Below, piece by piece: positions 26,233 to 35,998 of a DNA stretch of 64,000 bases. A program made the translations under genes and the position numbers. This DNA comes from PALSA-612 sp963791225 (GTDB taxonomy: Bacteria > Actinomycetota > Thermoleophilia > Gaiellales > Gaiellaceae), in the NCBI GenBank assembly GCA_963791225.1, contig CAWBRV010000008.1, positions 310,001-374,000 on the forward strand. Reading direction: 5' to 3'. Numbering within the stretch: the first letter of the stretch is position 1; each line of letters opens with the position of its first letter. Below the pieces are notes generated by a model. It was not told where the DNA came from. It did not search any database and saw only the letters and a list, made by a program, of their open reading frames with translations.

Positions 26233-27038
26233 CGATCACGTTCCTGAGCGACTTCGGGCTGGAGGACGACTTCGTCGGTACATGTCACGGCGTCATCAAA
26301 CGGATCGCTCCGGGCGCGGACGTGATCGACATCACGCACGGCATCGAGCGCCAGCAGATCCTCCAGGGGGCGCTCGTCCTCGCGAGCACGCTGCCGTACA
26401 TGCCCGAGGGAATCCACCTGGCCGTGGTCGACCCCGGCGTCGGCACCGACCGGAAGGCGCTCGCGCTACGGAGCGGCGACGGCAGGCTCTACGTGGGGCC
26501 CGACAACGGCCTGCTCGTCCCCGCGGCCGAGCGGCTCGGGGGCGTGACAGGTGCCTGGGAGCTCGCGAATCCGGCCTACCGGCTGGAGCCGGTGTCGCAG
26601 ACGTTCCACGGGCGCGACCTGTTCGCACCTGCGGCCGCACATCTCGCCGCCGGCGTCGAGCCGGGCGAGCTCGGGCCCGAGCTGAAGCCGGAGGTGCTCG
26701 TCCGCCTCCACGTTCCGGCCGCGAGGATCGAGGAGGGCTTCGTGCTCGCGCACGTGCTGATCGTCGATCGCTTCGGGAACATCCAGCTCAACCTGACCAC
26801 GGAAGACCTGTCGAGCGTCGGCGTCGAGCCGGGGACGCGGGTCGAGGTCGAGATCGGGCTGCAGCGCTTCTACGCCTGCGCGGCATCGACGTTCGCCGAC
26901 GTGAGGATCGGCGACATCGTCCTGTACGAGGACGCCTACCGGAACGTCGCGATCGCGATCAACGCCGGCAACGCCGCCGAGATGCTCGCGGCGAGGCCGG
27001 GGGACACGGTGGAGATCACGGTTCGCGAAGGCGCCTGA
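26229..27038 (+). CDS. S-adenosyl-L-methionine hydrolase (DUF62 / SAM hydroxide adenosyltransferase)
   Basis: A 269-residue protein of the fluorinase/chlorinase superfamily. It has ITFLSDFGLEDDFVG at the N-terminus, VVDPGVGTDRKAL and FHGRDLFAPAAAHLA, carrying the Asp-Arg-His triad that in this family activates water to split SAM into adenosine and methionine. A halogenase role is unlikely because the triad is that of the hydroxide-using group. It is the last gene of the cluster (GTGA overlap with hemD), followed by a terminator. Confidence 0.88.
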   Translation: MTITFLSDFGLEDDFVGTCHGVIKRIAPGADVIDITHGIERQQILQGALVLASTLPYMPEGIHLAVVDPGVGTDRKALALRSGDGRLYVGPDNGLLVPAAERLGGVTGAWELANPAYRLEPVSQTFHGRDLFAPAAAHLAAGVEPGELGPELKPEVLVRLHVPAARIEEGFVLAHVLIVDRFGNIQLNLTTEDLSSVGVEPGTRVEVEIGLQRFYACAASTFADVRIGDIVLYEDAYRNVAIAINAGNAAEMLAARPGDTVEITVREGA

Positions 27039-27125
27039 ACTCGCCGCAACGAGCGTACTTTTTCGCTCTTCCCGAGCTCCGTGGAGGCTCTCGAGCGCCT
27101 CGATCGGGCGTATGCTCGCGGCCAC

Positions 27126-27171
27126 GAGGACGTTCACGGCGCGGGCGCACCGGCCGGGACGTCCTCTTTTT
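27126..27171 (+). terminator. Intrinsic terminator
   Basis: GAGGACGT at 27126-27133 pairs perfectly with ACGTCCTC at 27159-27166 around a 25-base GC-rich loop that can itself pair, followed by TTTTT at 27167-27171. It lies 88 bases after the SAM hydrolase stop and would end the moaC-to-SAM-hydrolase transcript. Downstream, TTGTCG at about 27186 and GAGAAT 17 bases later could form a promoter for the next gene. Confidence 0.7.
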
Positions 27172-27281
27172 CGCGCCGTGGAGGTTGTCGCCTTGCTTCC
27201 GGTAGACGAGAATCGCCCTGACCGGTGGGCACGGGCCCGAAGAATCGGCCCAGAGCGGCCCGGCAGGAAGAGGGAGGGAGC

Positions 27282-27320
27282 ATGGCAAGTCTCAGCGACA
27301 TCCGCGCCGTTCATCACTGA
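27282..27320 (+). CDS. Possible 12-residue leader peptide
   Basis: ATG at 27282 preceded by a strong ribosome-binding site (GGGAGGGAG) opens a 12-codon frame, MASLSDIRAVHH, whose TGA overlaps the ATG of the HerA-like gene as TGATG. The HerA gene itself has no separate Shine-Dalgarno sequence, so translation may be coupled through this peptide. Alternatively it is the true N-terminus separated by an indel, since the window has many. Confidence 0.4.
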   Translation: MASLSDIRAVHH

Positions 27321-28856
27321 TGGCGACTCCGGTCGAGTTCGGCGAGACGATCGCCAAGGCGTACGCGACGACAGGTGCCGCCGTCGAGTTCGGCCAGGGC
27401 GTCCTGGGCGACACGCTCGTTCACGAGGCCGACGTGCGTGTGGCTCTCGCGATGACGAACCGACACGGGCTCATCGCCGGCGCCACCGGCACGGGAAAGA
27501 CTCGGACGCTGCAGGTGATCGCCGAGCAGCTCTCGGCGGCTGGGGTGGCGGTCGTCGTCGCGGACGTGAAGGGGGACGTGTCCGGGATGGCCGAGCCGGG
27601 GTCGGCGGACTCGCCCGCGGGCAAGCGGGCGGCCGACCTCGGGATTCCGTTCACGCCGACGGGGTTCCCGGTCGAGTACCTCGCACTCGGGGGCATCGGC
27701 CCCGGCGTGCCCGTTCGAGCCACCGTCTCCGACTTCGGCCCGCAGCTCCTCGCCAAGGTGCTGGAGGCGAACGAGACGCAGGAGCAGAGCCTCGGCCTCG
27801 TGTTCCGCTACGCGGACCAGAAGGGCCTGCCGCTGCTCGACCTCTCCGACCTCCGCGCGCTGCTCACGTTCCTGACGTCGGACGAGGGGAAGGCCGATCT
27901 GACCGGGATCGGCGGGCTGGCGTCGCAGACCGTCGGCGTGCTCCTGCGCGCGCTCGTCGGGCTCGAGGAGGGCGGGGGCACCGAGTTCTTCGGCGATCCG
28001 CAGCTCGAGATCGCCGACCTGCTGCGCACGGCTCCCGACGGCAGGGGGATCATCTCGTGCGTCGAGCTGCCGGCCGTGCAGGACAAGCCGAAGCTGTTCT
28101 CGACCGCGCTCATGTGGCTGCTCGCGGAGCTGTTCGAGGAGCTCCCAGAGGTCGGTGACCTCGACAAGCCGAAGGTCGTGTTCTTCTTCGACGAGGCGCA
28201 CCTGCTCTTCGACGGGGCGAGCAAGGCGTTCATCGAGTCGGTGACCCAGACCGTGCGGCTCATCCGCTCGAAGGGCGTCGGTGTCTTCTTCATCACCCAG
28301 ACGCCCAAGGACATCCACGACGACGTGCTCGGTCAGCTCGGCAACCGGGTGCAGCACGCGCTCCGGGCCTTCACGCCGGACGATGCGAAGGCGCTCTCGG
28401 CGACGGTCAAGACCTTCCCGAGGTCGGACTTCTACGACCTGGGCGAGCTCCTCACGCAACTGGGCATCGGGGAGGCGGCCGTCACGATCCTGTCCGAGAG
28501 CGGCGTGCCGACGCCGGTCGTGCACACGAAGCTCCGCCCGCCGTTGTCGAACATGGGGCCGGCCAAGGACGTCGACGGGGCGGCGAAGGCATCGCCGCTC
28601 TACGCCAAGTACGGCACGAGGACGGACCCGCAGAGCGCGCGCGAGATGCTGGCGGCGAGGCTGGAGCAGGCCGCTCCGCCCCAGGCCGCGTCCGCAGCAG
28701 GCCGCGACTCCGCCGCAGGAGCGGCACAGGAAGGCTGCGAGCGCTGCGGCCGGCGGAGCCGGTGCGATCGGCGACTTTCTCAACTCGTCCGCGGGGAAGT
28801 CGATGGAGCGCGAGGTCGTGCGGAATCTGTTCGGATTGCTCAAGAAGAACCTCTGA
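27320..28856 (+). CDS. HerA-like ATPase (DUF853), frameshifted near the C-terminus
   Basis: A P-loop ATPase of the HerA/FtsK superfamily: NRHGLIAGATGTGKTRTLQ (Walker A, about 48-66), VVVADVKGDVSGMAEPG, KVVFFFDEAHLLFDGA (Walker B), SKGVGVFFITQTPKDI and GNRVQHALRAFTP. The family is of unknown physiological role but resembles DNA-pumping ATPases. The first frame runs through about codon 455; the family C-terminus (AIGDFLNSSAGKSMEREV, then FGLLKKNL) is in the next frame and ends with TGA at 28854. The break lies about 28680-28710 in a GC-rich Ala/Pro-coding stretch and corresponds to one extra base. Confidence 0.85.
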
Positions 28857-28905
28857 CCCGCGGCTAACATGCTGTGCCGGATCGGCGAAGCTCGTCGATC
28901 CTTAC

Positions 28906-28978
28906 GGCGAGGTAGCTCAGTCGGTAGAGCACACGGCTGAAAACCGTGGTGTCGCCGGTTCAAATCCGGCCCTCGCCA
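28906..28978 (+). tRNA. tRNA-Phe (anticodon GAA)
   Basis: A 73-base cloverleaf: acceptor GGCGAGG pairs with CCTCGCC (28971-28977), discriminator A at 28978; D arm GCTC/GAGC; anticodon stem CACGG/CCGTG with loop CTGAAAA, anticodon GAA at 28939-28941; T arm GCCGG/CCGGC around TTCAAAT. The 3' CCA is not encoded. Confidence 0.97.
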
Positions 28979-29014
28979 TGCGCTCGCCGGCGGCTGTGCC
29001 GCCCGGCTCGCTCT

Positions 29015-29041
29015 CACGGGGGAACCCCTGGTTCCCCCGTG
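29015..29041. other. Perfect 12-bp hairpin after tRNA-Phe
   Basis: CACGGGGGAACC and GGTTCCCCCGTG are separated by only CCT, giving a very stable hairpin 37 bases after the tRNA. It is followed by a C/T-rich stretch rather than a T run, so it may serve as a processing or stabilising element or a T-less terminator. The rest of the 230-base gap between the tRNA and the arginase gene (28979-29208) shows no gene I can support. Confidence 0.6.
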
Positions 29042-29196
29042 TGCCCCCTCCTTGCGGGCGTGCGCGTGGTTCGGGCGTCGGCGGAGCCGCCGGCTCGCGC
29101 GAGGGTTCGGATGGCCGGGCTGCCGAGGGCGTCTTCGGCCGCGCCCGTCTTGCCGGTCGCGGCGGCGTTTGGAGAGCCGTGCTCCGTCTTGCTCAG

Positions 29197-29202
29197 TAGC
29201 CT
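29197..29202 (+). promoter_or_regulatory. -10 box of leaderless promoter, arginase gene
   Basis: TAGCCT, exactly 6 bases before the ATG at 29209. Confidence 0.4.
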
Positions 29203-29208
29203 TGGCGC

Positions 29209-30121
29209 ATGGGTGGGACGAACGGCGATGCTCCGGTTGCGATCATCGGGGCGGCGCTCGATCTGGGGCAGGGGCGGCGTGGCGTCGACATGGGGCCGTC
29301 GGCGATCCGGTACGCGGGGCTGGATGCGCGCATCGCCGAGCTCGGGACGCGTCTGCGAGGACTGGGGGAACGTCGTCACGCCGGTGGCGGAGGCGGTCGC
29401 GTTCGGCGACGAGCACGCGCGCTTCCTCGACGAGATCAAGGCGACCTGCGCCGAGATCGCCGAGCAGGTGGCGAGGGCCAAGGCGGCGGGCATGCTCCCG
29501 CTCGTCCTCGGCGGCGACCACTCGGTCGCGCTCGGCACGCTCGGCGGGCTCGCCCGCGCGGCCGGACCGGGGGGCGTGCTCTGGCTCGACGCCCACGGCG
29601 ACCTCAACCGGCCGGAGACGAGCCCGACGGGGAACGTCCACGGGATGGTGCTCGCCGCGGCGCTCGGCCTCGGCGGGTCGATCTTCGAGAGCGACGCCTG
29701 GCCGATTCCCGCCGTCGAGCCGTCGCGCGTCGCGCTCGTCGGCGTCCGCTCCCTCGACGAGGGCGAGCGGAACCTTCTCCGCGAGCTCGGGGCGCTCGTC
29801 TTCACGATGAGCGACGTCGACCGGATGGGCGTCGAGCGCGCCATCCGCGAGTCGCTCGAACACGTCGCCGGGTCGGGGTTCGTCCACGTCAGCCTCGACA
29901 TGGACGTCGTCGACCCCGAGGTGGCGCCGGGTGTCGGGACGCCCGTGCGCGGCGGACTCTCCTACCGCGAGGCGCACTTCGCGCTCGAGCTGGTCGCCGA
30001 CTCGGGCCTCGTGGGGTCGCTCGAGGTCGTCGAGGTCAACCCGATTCTCGACCGCGAGAACGCGACCGGCCGGCTCGCCGTCGAGCTCGTCGCGAGCGCG
30101 CTCGGCGCCCGGATCTTCTAG
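29209..30121 (+). CDS. Arginase/agmatinase family hydrolase, frameshifted
   Basis: A binuclear-manganese ureohydrolase of about 303 residues. The N-terminus (VAIIGAALDLGQGRRGVDMG, then GPSAIRYAGL) is in one frame and the rest in the next: LGGDHSVALG, LDAHGDLNRP, GNVHGM, VSLDMDVVDPEVAPGVGTPV, GGLSYREAHFALEL and VEVNPILDRENATG. Metal ligands His, DxHxD and DxD are all present; the pattern fits arginase better than agmatinase. The break falls in GGGGG at 29364-29368: with one G fewer the protein reads GLGNVVTPVAEAV without interruption. It is convergent with the OsmC gene. Confidence 0.85.
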
Positions 30122-30124
30122 ACG

Positions 30125-30565
30125 CTACGTCGCGAGCGAGGCGTCGACCGTGATCTCGACGTTGCCCTCGAGCGCCTTCGAGACCGGGCAGTTGACGCGT
30201 GCGCCCTCCGCCGCCTCCTTGAAGGCCGCCTCGTCGATACCGGGTACGTCTCCGCGGACCCGTACCGCGATCGTCGTCAGGCGGAAGCCTGCGTCGGTCT
30301 TGTCGAACGTCGCCGTCGCGTCGGTGTCGAGTCGCGTCGCCGTGTGACCGCCCTGCGCGAGCCCGTGCGAGAGCGCCATCGAGAGGCAGGAGGCGAGCGC
30401 GCCGGCGATCAGCTCCTCGGGGCTCGCACCGGCGGATGCGTCCTCGGCCCGCGCCCGCCAGGTGAGCGGGACGCCGCTGACGGCGCCGCTCCCGAGCGAC
30501 ACGGTCCCGGACCCGCTCATCAGGTCGCCTTCCCATGTTGCCGATCCAGTGTGCTCGACGGCCAT
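30125..30565 (-). CDS. OsmC-family peroxiredoxin
   Basis: A 146-residue thiol peroxidase. The two redox cysteines are in AGALASCLSMALSHGL (about residue 60) and ARVNCPVSKALEGNV (about 125), the spacing expected for OsmC/Ohr proteins that reduce organic hydroperoxides. The EELIAGALASC motif favours OsmC. The ATG at 30565 has a clear AGGAGG ribosome-binding site, unlike many genes in the window. Confidence 0.92.
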   Translation of the reverse strand: MAVEHTGSATWEGDLMSGSGTVSLGSGAVSGVPLTWRARAEDASAGASPEELIAGALASCLSMALSHGLAQGGHTATRLDTDATATFDKTDAGFRLTTIAVRVRGDVPGIDEAAFKEAAEGARVNCPVSKALEGNVEITVDASLAT

Positions 30566-30622
30566 GCTCTCCTCCTAGGCTCGTTGCCGGGTCGAGGCGA
30601 TCGTACTTGCGGGGCGGTTGCC

Positions 30623-30628
30623 TAGACT
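30623..30628 (+). promoter_or_regulatory. -10 box of leaderless promoter, cyclase gene
   Basis: TAGACT, exactly 6 bases before the ATG at 30635. Confidence 0.45.
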
Positions 30629-30634
30629 CGCCGA

Positions 30635-33600
30635 ATGACCTGCCCGAGCTGCGGGAGAGAGTTGCCCGGCGAGTTTTCTTTCTGCCCGTTCTGCGGGGCC
30701 GCAACGGGCGAAGCTTCGAGCGGCCCGGGGCGCGAGGAGCGGAAAATCGTCACGGTTGTCTTCGCCGACCTCGTTGGATTCACCGCCCGAGCGGAGACGC
30801 TCGATCCCGAGGACGTTCGAGCGTTGCTCGCGCCGTACCACGCTCATCTCCGCTCGGAGCTCGAGCGCTTCGGCGGGACGGTCGAGAAGTTCATCGGCGA
30901 CGCGGTGATGGCGCTGTTCGGGGCGCCGGTCGCGCACGAGGACGACCCCGAGCGCGCCGTGCGGGCGGCGCTCGCGATCCGCGACTGGGCCGTCGAGCAA
31001 GGCGAGGAGCTGCAGGTGCGGATCGCGGTCAACACCGGCGAGGCGCTCGTCTCGCTCGACGCACGGCCGGGTGAGGGCGAATCGATGGCGGCCGGCGACG
31101 TGGTCAACACGGCTGCGAGGCTGCAGACGGCGGCGCCGCTGAACGGCGTTCTCGTCGGCGAGCAGACGTACCGCGCCACGGTGGACGTGATCGACTACCG
31201 CGAGCCGGAGTCCGTGAACGCGAAGGGAAAGAGCGAGCCGCTTGCCGCCTGGGAGGCGCTGCAGGCTCGATCTCGCTTCGGTGTCGACGTCATCCACTGG
31301 TCGGCAGGGCCTCTCGTCGGCCGGGGGCGCGAGCTCGACCTGCTCGTCTCGACGCTGGCGCGAGTCAGGGAGGAGCGCTCGCCGCAGCTCGTCACGCTCG
31401 TCGGCGTGCCGGGAATCGGCAAGAGCCAGGCTCGTCCACGAGCTCTCGCGGATCGTCGACGCGGATCCGGAGCTGGTCACGCTGGCGGCAGGGCCGGTCC
31501 ATCTCTTACGGCGACGGCGTGACGTTCTGGGCCCTCGCGGAGATCGTCAAGGCGCAGGCGGGCGTCCTCGACACCGACACCCGCGAGCAGGCTGAGGAAA
31601 AGCTCGCGCGCGAGGTCGGCCTCGCGGTCGATGCGTCGGAGGCGCAGTGGGTGGAGCGCCATCTTCGTCCCCTCGTCGGCGTGGCCGAAGAGAGATCGGC
31701 AGGCGTGGACGAGGGATTCGCCGCCTGGCGCCGCTTCCTCGAGGCCATAGCCGACGCGAGGCCGCTTGTCCTCGTCTTCGAAGACCTGCACTGGGCCGAC
31801 GATGCGTTGCTCGACTTCGTCGATCAGCTCGTCGACCGGTCGAGAGACGTCCCGCTGCTCGTGGTCGGCACGGCCCGCCCCGAGCTCCTGCATCGCCGTT
31901 CAGGCTGGGGTGGCGGCAAGCCGAACTCCCTCACGATCTCGCTGTCGCCGCTGCCGGACGACGAGACCGCGCAGCTCGTCCGGGAGTTGCTGAATGCGCC
32001 GCTGCTGGAGACGGCGACACGGGAAGTGCTGCTCGCCCGGGTCGGCGGGAACCCGCTCTACGCGGAGCAGTACGCACGTGTCCTGCTCGAAGGGGGGAAC
32101 GTCGAGGAGCTGCCGGAGACCGTGCAGGGGATCATCGCCGCCCGCCTCGACGCGCTCGCCGACGAGGAGAAGCGGCTGCTCCAGGACGCGGCCGTGGTCG
32201 GCAAGGTGTTCTGGCTCGGGGCGGTCGAAGCAATCGGCGGCGTTGATCGGGGAAGGGCCGAGGAGCTGCTCCACGTCCTCGAGCGCAAGGAGTTCGTCCA
32301 GCGCGGGCGTCGCTCCTCGGTCGCGAACGAGTCCGAGTACTCCTTCCGCCATCTGCTCATCCGCGACGTCGCTTATGGACAAATCCCCCGGGCGTCGCGC
32401 TCGGAGAAACATCAGCGGGCGGCCGCGTGGATCGAGTCGCTAGGTCGGCCCGACGAGCAGGCCGAGATGCTCGCGTATCACTACCTGGTGGCTCTCGAGC
32501 TCGCTGAGGCGTCGGGTCTCGACACGGCTGCGCTCTCCAACTCCGCGCGGTATGCGCTGCGGGACGCGGGTGACCGGGCCGCCGCCTTGTACGCCATCGA
32601 AGCCGCCGAGCGCTTCTACGACGCCGCACTGCGGCTGTGGCCGGACGGCGATCCGGAGCGCGCTCACGTCCTTCTTCGTAGGGCCGCTCCGGTGCGGATC
32701 GCCTCGGGGGGCGATCCCGAGCACCTCCAGAACGCGAAAGACGCGCTCGAGGCTGCCGGCGACGACGCCGGTGCCGCCGAGGCCGAGATGCTCCTCTCTG
32801 TCGCCCTGTGGGGCCGTGGCCGCGGTGCGGATGTCGTCGATGAGCACGCCGGCCGCGCCGAGGCTCTGATTGCCGGCGCAGTTCCGAGCCGGTCGACCGT
32901 GTGGGTCTTGACTCGATTGGCGACGCGAGCGCTTCTTCCGGGAAGACGTCGATCGAGCAATCGAACTCGGGTCACGGGCTCGAGTCATCGCCGAGGAACT
33001 GGGCTGGCAGGAAGGGCTGAGCGACGCGCTGGCCCTGCTCGGGTCGGCGCGGGTGGAGATGGGAGATCGGTCGGGACTGAGGGACATCGAGACCAGCATC
33101 GAGATCGCGACCGCTGTCGGCGCGCTCGGCACGCTCGCCCGCGTGTACAACAACCTCTGCGCCTCGTACCAAGTCCTCGGCGAGCTCGACTCTGCTTACG
33201 ACGCCCGGCTCGCGGGTGCCCGGATCGCCGAGCAGATCGGCTCCGCGTCGGAGATCCGATGGTTCGAGGGCACGCTCTCCGACAACCATTATCGTCGGGG
33301 CGAGTGGGAAACGTCGATGCGCCTGGCAGAGCGCTTCCTCGGCTCCGTCGAGGCCGGTTCGCCACATTACTCCGCCTGGCAAGTTCATGCGATTCGCGGA
33401 GAGATGCGGCTTGCAAAGGGCGACGATGCGGAAGCGGTCGCCGACATCGACGTCGCGCTTGACGCCGCCAGCACGGTCGAGGAGATCTACCCCGTGTGCT
33501 TCGCGCGCGCGGCCGCGGCTCATGTATTCGCGGTCGCCGGCGAACACGATCGCGCGCTCCCGCCCGCTCGCGCGCTTCTCGAGGTGCTGCGGGCCGGCGG

Positions 33601-33991
33601 TACCCTGGGGTTTGCGGCGATCAACTTGCCGTTCCTGGCGTCGGCGTCGTTGCGGATCGGCCTCGCCGACGAGTTGCGAGACGCCCTTCGCGGCCAGAGC
33701 GCGACGCGCTGGGTCGAGACTGCGCGGACGTACGCCGCCCGCGACTTCGTAGCTGTCGCCGAGATGCTTCGCGAGATCGGATCGAGGCCCGACGAGGCGG
33801 AAGCGCGGCGCTGGGCCGGAGAGCAACTGCTGGCCGAAGGCCGGCGCGACGAAGCCGAAGCGCAGCTGCAGCAGGCGCTCGCGTTCTACCGCTCCGTCGG
33901 CGCGACGCGCTACGTCCGCGAGTGCGAGGCGTTGCTCGCCGGCCGGCCTAGACGCGGCCGGTCGCGTACCAGGCGCGCGCGTGGAGCGTGA
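30635..33991 (+). CDS. Class III nucleotide cyclase with STAND-type ATPase and TPR region, three frameshifts
   Basis: Reconstructed length about 1,117 residues. An N-terminal zinc ribbon (CPSCGRELPGEFSFCPFCG) precedes a guanylate/adenylate cyclase domain (KIVTVVFADLVGFTARAE, EKFIGDAVMALFGAP, AAGDVVNTAARLQ), then an AAA/STAND ATPase (GRGRELDLL, Walker A GVPGIGKS, Walker B LVLVFEDLHWADDALL) and a helical TPR-like C-terminus. Three one-base breaks split it: an extra C at about 31431 (GKS-RLVHELS), one at about 31478 (before RQGRSISYGDGVTFWAL) and one at about 32930 (before RFFREDVDRAIELG). Each is repaired by removing one base. Such proteins are signal-integrating regulators; the product and the stimulus are unknown. 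Confidence 0.82.
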
Positions 33992-34733
33992 ACGGGCCGT
34001 CGGGCGAGCCGAGCCGCGTGCGGAGCTCCTCGCGAAGTCGCGCCTGGCCTGCTGCGTCGAGCGACGCGGTGTAAGCGCCTGCCGGCCCGGCCCCAGCGAG
34101 GAACGGCGTCCAGAAGTCGTCGAAGTCCTCGTAGTCGACCTCCACGTCGAGGGCGCCGGCGACGATCTCGCCAAGCCCCGCCGAGTCGAAGAGCGCCGCG
34201 ATCTCGCCGTCGCGGCCGAAGGCGCGAGGATCCGCCCCTTCGGCGGCGGCCGGGTTCGTCGCTCGCACGGCTTCTCGGAAGAGGCGCAGCATCGACATGC
34301 CGTCGACGTCCCAGACGCAGGCGGCGACGACTCCGCCGGGGCGGACGACGCGACGCAACTCGCGCGCCGTCGCGGCGGGATCCGAGACGAAATGCAGCAC
34401 GAGCTGCGCAAGCGCTGCATCGAACCGGCCGTCCGGGAACGGCAGCTCCTCCGCGCGCGCGAGGCTCACGTCGACGCCGGGATTGCGGCGGCGGCACGCC
34501 TCGACGAACGACTCCGACGGATCGACCGCCTGGACCGAGGCGGCGCCGAGCCGCCGGACGAGCTCGGCCGTGAGCGCACCCGGCCCGCAGCCCACGTCGA
34601 GAGCCTCGTGCCCCGCCTCGATGTTCGCCGCGTCGGCAAACGCACCGGCCAGGCGAGCCGAGTAGCGGCCCATGAAGCGGTCGTACACCTCGTCCCCGAC
34701 CTGAAAGTCCTTCGCCCCCTCCGCCGCAGGCAT
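33948..34733 (-). CDS. Class I SAM-dependent methyltransferase
   Basis: A 261-residue Rossmann methyltransferase of the UbiE/Methyltransf_11 type: ALDVGCGPGALTAELVRRLG (motif I, about 44-63), AVDPSESFVEACRRR, ARAEELPFPDGRFDAALAQL and LRRVVRPGGVVAACVWD. Substrate unknown. It lies immediately after rarA on the same strand and overlaps the 3' end of the opposing cyclase gene by 44 bases. Confidence 0.9.
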   Translation of the reverse strand: MPAAEGAKDFQVGDEVYDRFMGRYSARLAGAFADAANIEAGHEALDVGCGPGALTAELVRRLGAASVQAVDPSESFVEACRRRNPGVDVSLARAEELPFPDGRFDAALAQLVLHFVSDPAATARELRRVVRPGGVVAACVWDVDGMSMLRLFREAVRATNPAAAEGADPRAFGRDGEIAALFDSAGLGEIVAGALDVEVDYEDFDDFWTPFLAGAGPAGAYTASLDAAGQARLREELRTRLGSPDGPFTLHARAWYATGRV

Positions 34734-34736
34734 CGC

Positions 34737-35976
34737 TCAGTCTCCTCTTCTCGTAGTAGGTCCGGCCCTTGAGCTCGTCGGGCAGATGGTCGACCTGGAA
34801 GCCGGCCGGGTCGTCGTGCGGATAGACATAGCCCTTGCCGTGGCCGAGCTTCTTCGCGCCCTGGTAGTGGGCGTCGCGAAGCTCCTTCGGCGGGCGCAGG
34901 TTGCCGTGCTCGCGCACGTCGCGGGTCGCAGCCGAGAGCGCGCGCATGACCGCATTCGACTTCGGGGCCCGCGCCAGGTAGATCGCAGCCTGCGTCAGAT
35001 TCAGCTTCGCCTCGGGCAGCCCCACGTGCTCGAGCGCCTGCGCCGCCGCGACCGCGACCACGAGCGCCTGCGGGTCAGCGTCGCCCACGTCCTCCGAGGC
35101 GAGGATGATCATCCGGCGTGCGACGAAGCGCGGGTCCTCGCCCGCCTCGAGCATCGCGACGAGGTAGTAGACGGCCGCGTCGGGGTCGGAGCCGCGCATC
35201 GACTTGATGAAGGCGGAGGTGAAGTCGTAGTGCAGGTCGCCCGAGCGGTCGTAGACGAGCGGGCGCTTGCGGGCGGCGTCGGCGACGTGCTCCTCCGTCA
35301 GCGCGGTGTTCTCGGCGTCGGCGGTCTGGGCGGCGAGTTCGAGGATGTTCAGCGCCGAGCGCGCGTCGCCTCCGGCCGAGCGGGCGATCAGCAGGGCCAG
35401 CTCGTCCGGAACGGTCACGTCCAGCACCGCCGCGCCCCGTTGCACGACGACGGCGACCTCCTCGTCCGTCAGCGGTTCGAGCGTGTAGAGCTGCATCCGC
35501 GACATCAGCGCCGAGTTGACCTCGAAGTACGGGTTCTCGGTCGTGGCGCCGATCAGCGTCACCAGCCCTTCCTCGACCGCCGGCAGGAGCGCGTCCTGCT
35601 GCGCCTTGTTGAAGCGGTGGATCTCGTCGAGGAACAGGATCGTGCGCTGCCCATGGGCTCCGAGGCGCTCGCGGGCGCGTGCGAGCACTGCGCGCACCTC
35701 GGCCACCGTGGCCGAGACCGCCGAAAGCTCTTCGAACGCGGCGCCGGTCCGCGCGGCCACGATCCGCGCCAACGTCGTCTTGCCACTTCCGGGCGGCCCG
35801 TAGAACACCATCGAGCCGACCCGGTCCTGCTCGATCGCGAGCCGGAGCGCCGAGCGCTCGCCGAGCACGTGTCTCTGGCCGACGAATTCCTCGAGCGTGG
35901 CCGGGCGCGCGCGCTGGGCGAGCGGTGCCGCTCCGGACATCCGCTCGTGGGCTGCGTCGGCGAACAGATCGGCCAT
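34737..35976 (-). CDS. rarA: Replication-associated recombination protein RarA (MgsA), C-terminus unclear
   Basis: An AAA+ clamp-loader-like ATPase of about 412 residues: RPATLEEFVGQRHVLG, Walker A FYGPPGSGKTTLARIVA, Walker B ILFLDEIHRFNKAQQDALLP, sensor 1 IGATTENPYFEVNSALMSR, and the C-terminal MgsA signature SAFIKSMRGSDPDAAVYYLV and GKGYVYPHDDPAGF. It acts at stalled replication forks. In the main frame translation would run on after KGRTYYEKRR through the methyltransferase gene, which is implausible; a single extra base near 34750 (in the AGAAGAGGAGA stretch) would end the protein at TGA 34737-34739, just before the methyltransferase ATG. ATG 35976 is preferred over GTG 35982. Confidence 0.88.
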
Positions 35977-35986
35977 GGCCACGAAG

Positions 35987-35992
35987 TATGCT
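35987..35992 (+). promoter_or_regulatory. -10 box of leaderless promoter, tryptophan dioxygenase gene
   Basis: TATGCT, exactly 6 bases before the GTG at 35999. On the other strand the same island reads CATACT, 8 bases before the rarA ATG, so a shared divergent promoter region of 22 bases is likely. Confidence 0.42.
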
Positions 35993-35998
35993 CAGCAC

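Noticed and set aside
26229..27038. Fluorinase or chlorinase
   Set aside because: The Asp-Arg-His triad typical of SAM-hydrolysing DUF62 proteins is present and there is no halometabolite gene context.
28861..29208. Attachment site or integrated element at tRNA-Phe
   Set aside because: No integrase and no repeat of the tRNA 3' end is visible within the window; the genes downstream look like ordinary chromosomal genes.
33910..35982. RarA fused to a long C-terminal extension
   Set aside because: After KGRTYYEKRR the frame runs through the methyltransferase gene out of phase and gives only low-complexity Arg/Gly sequence; a one-base error at the end of rarA explains it.
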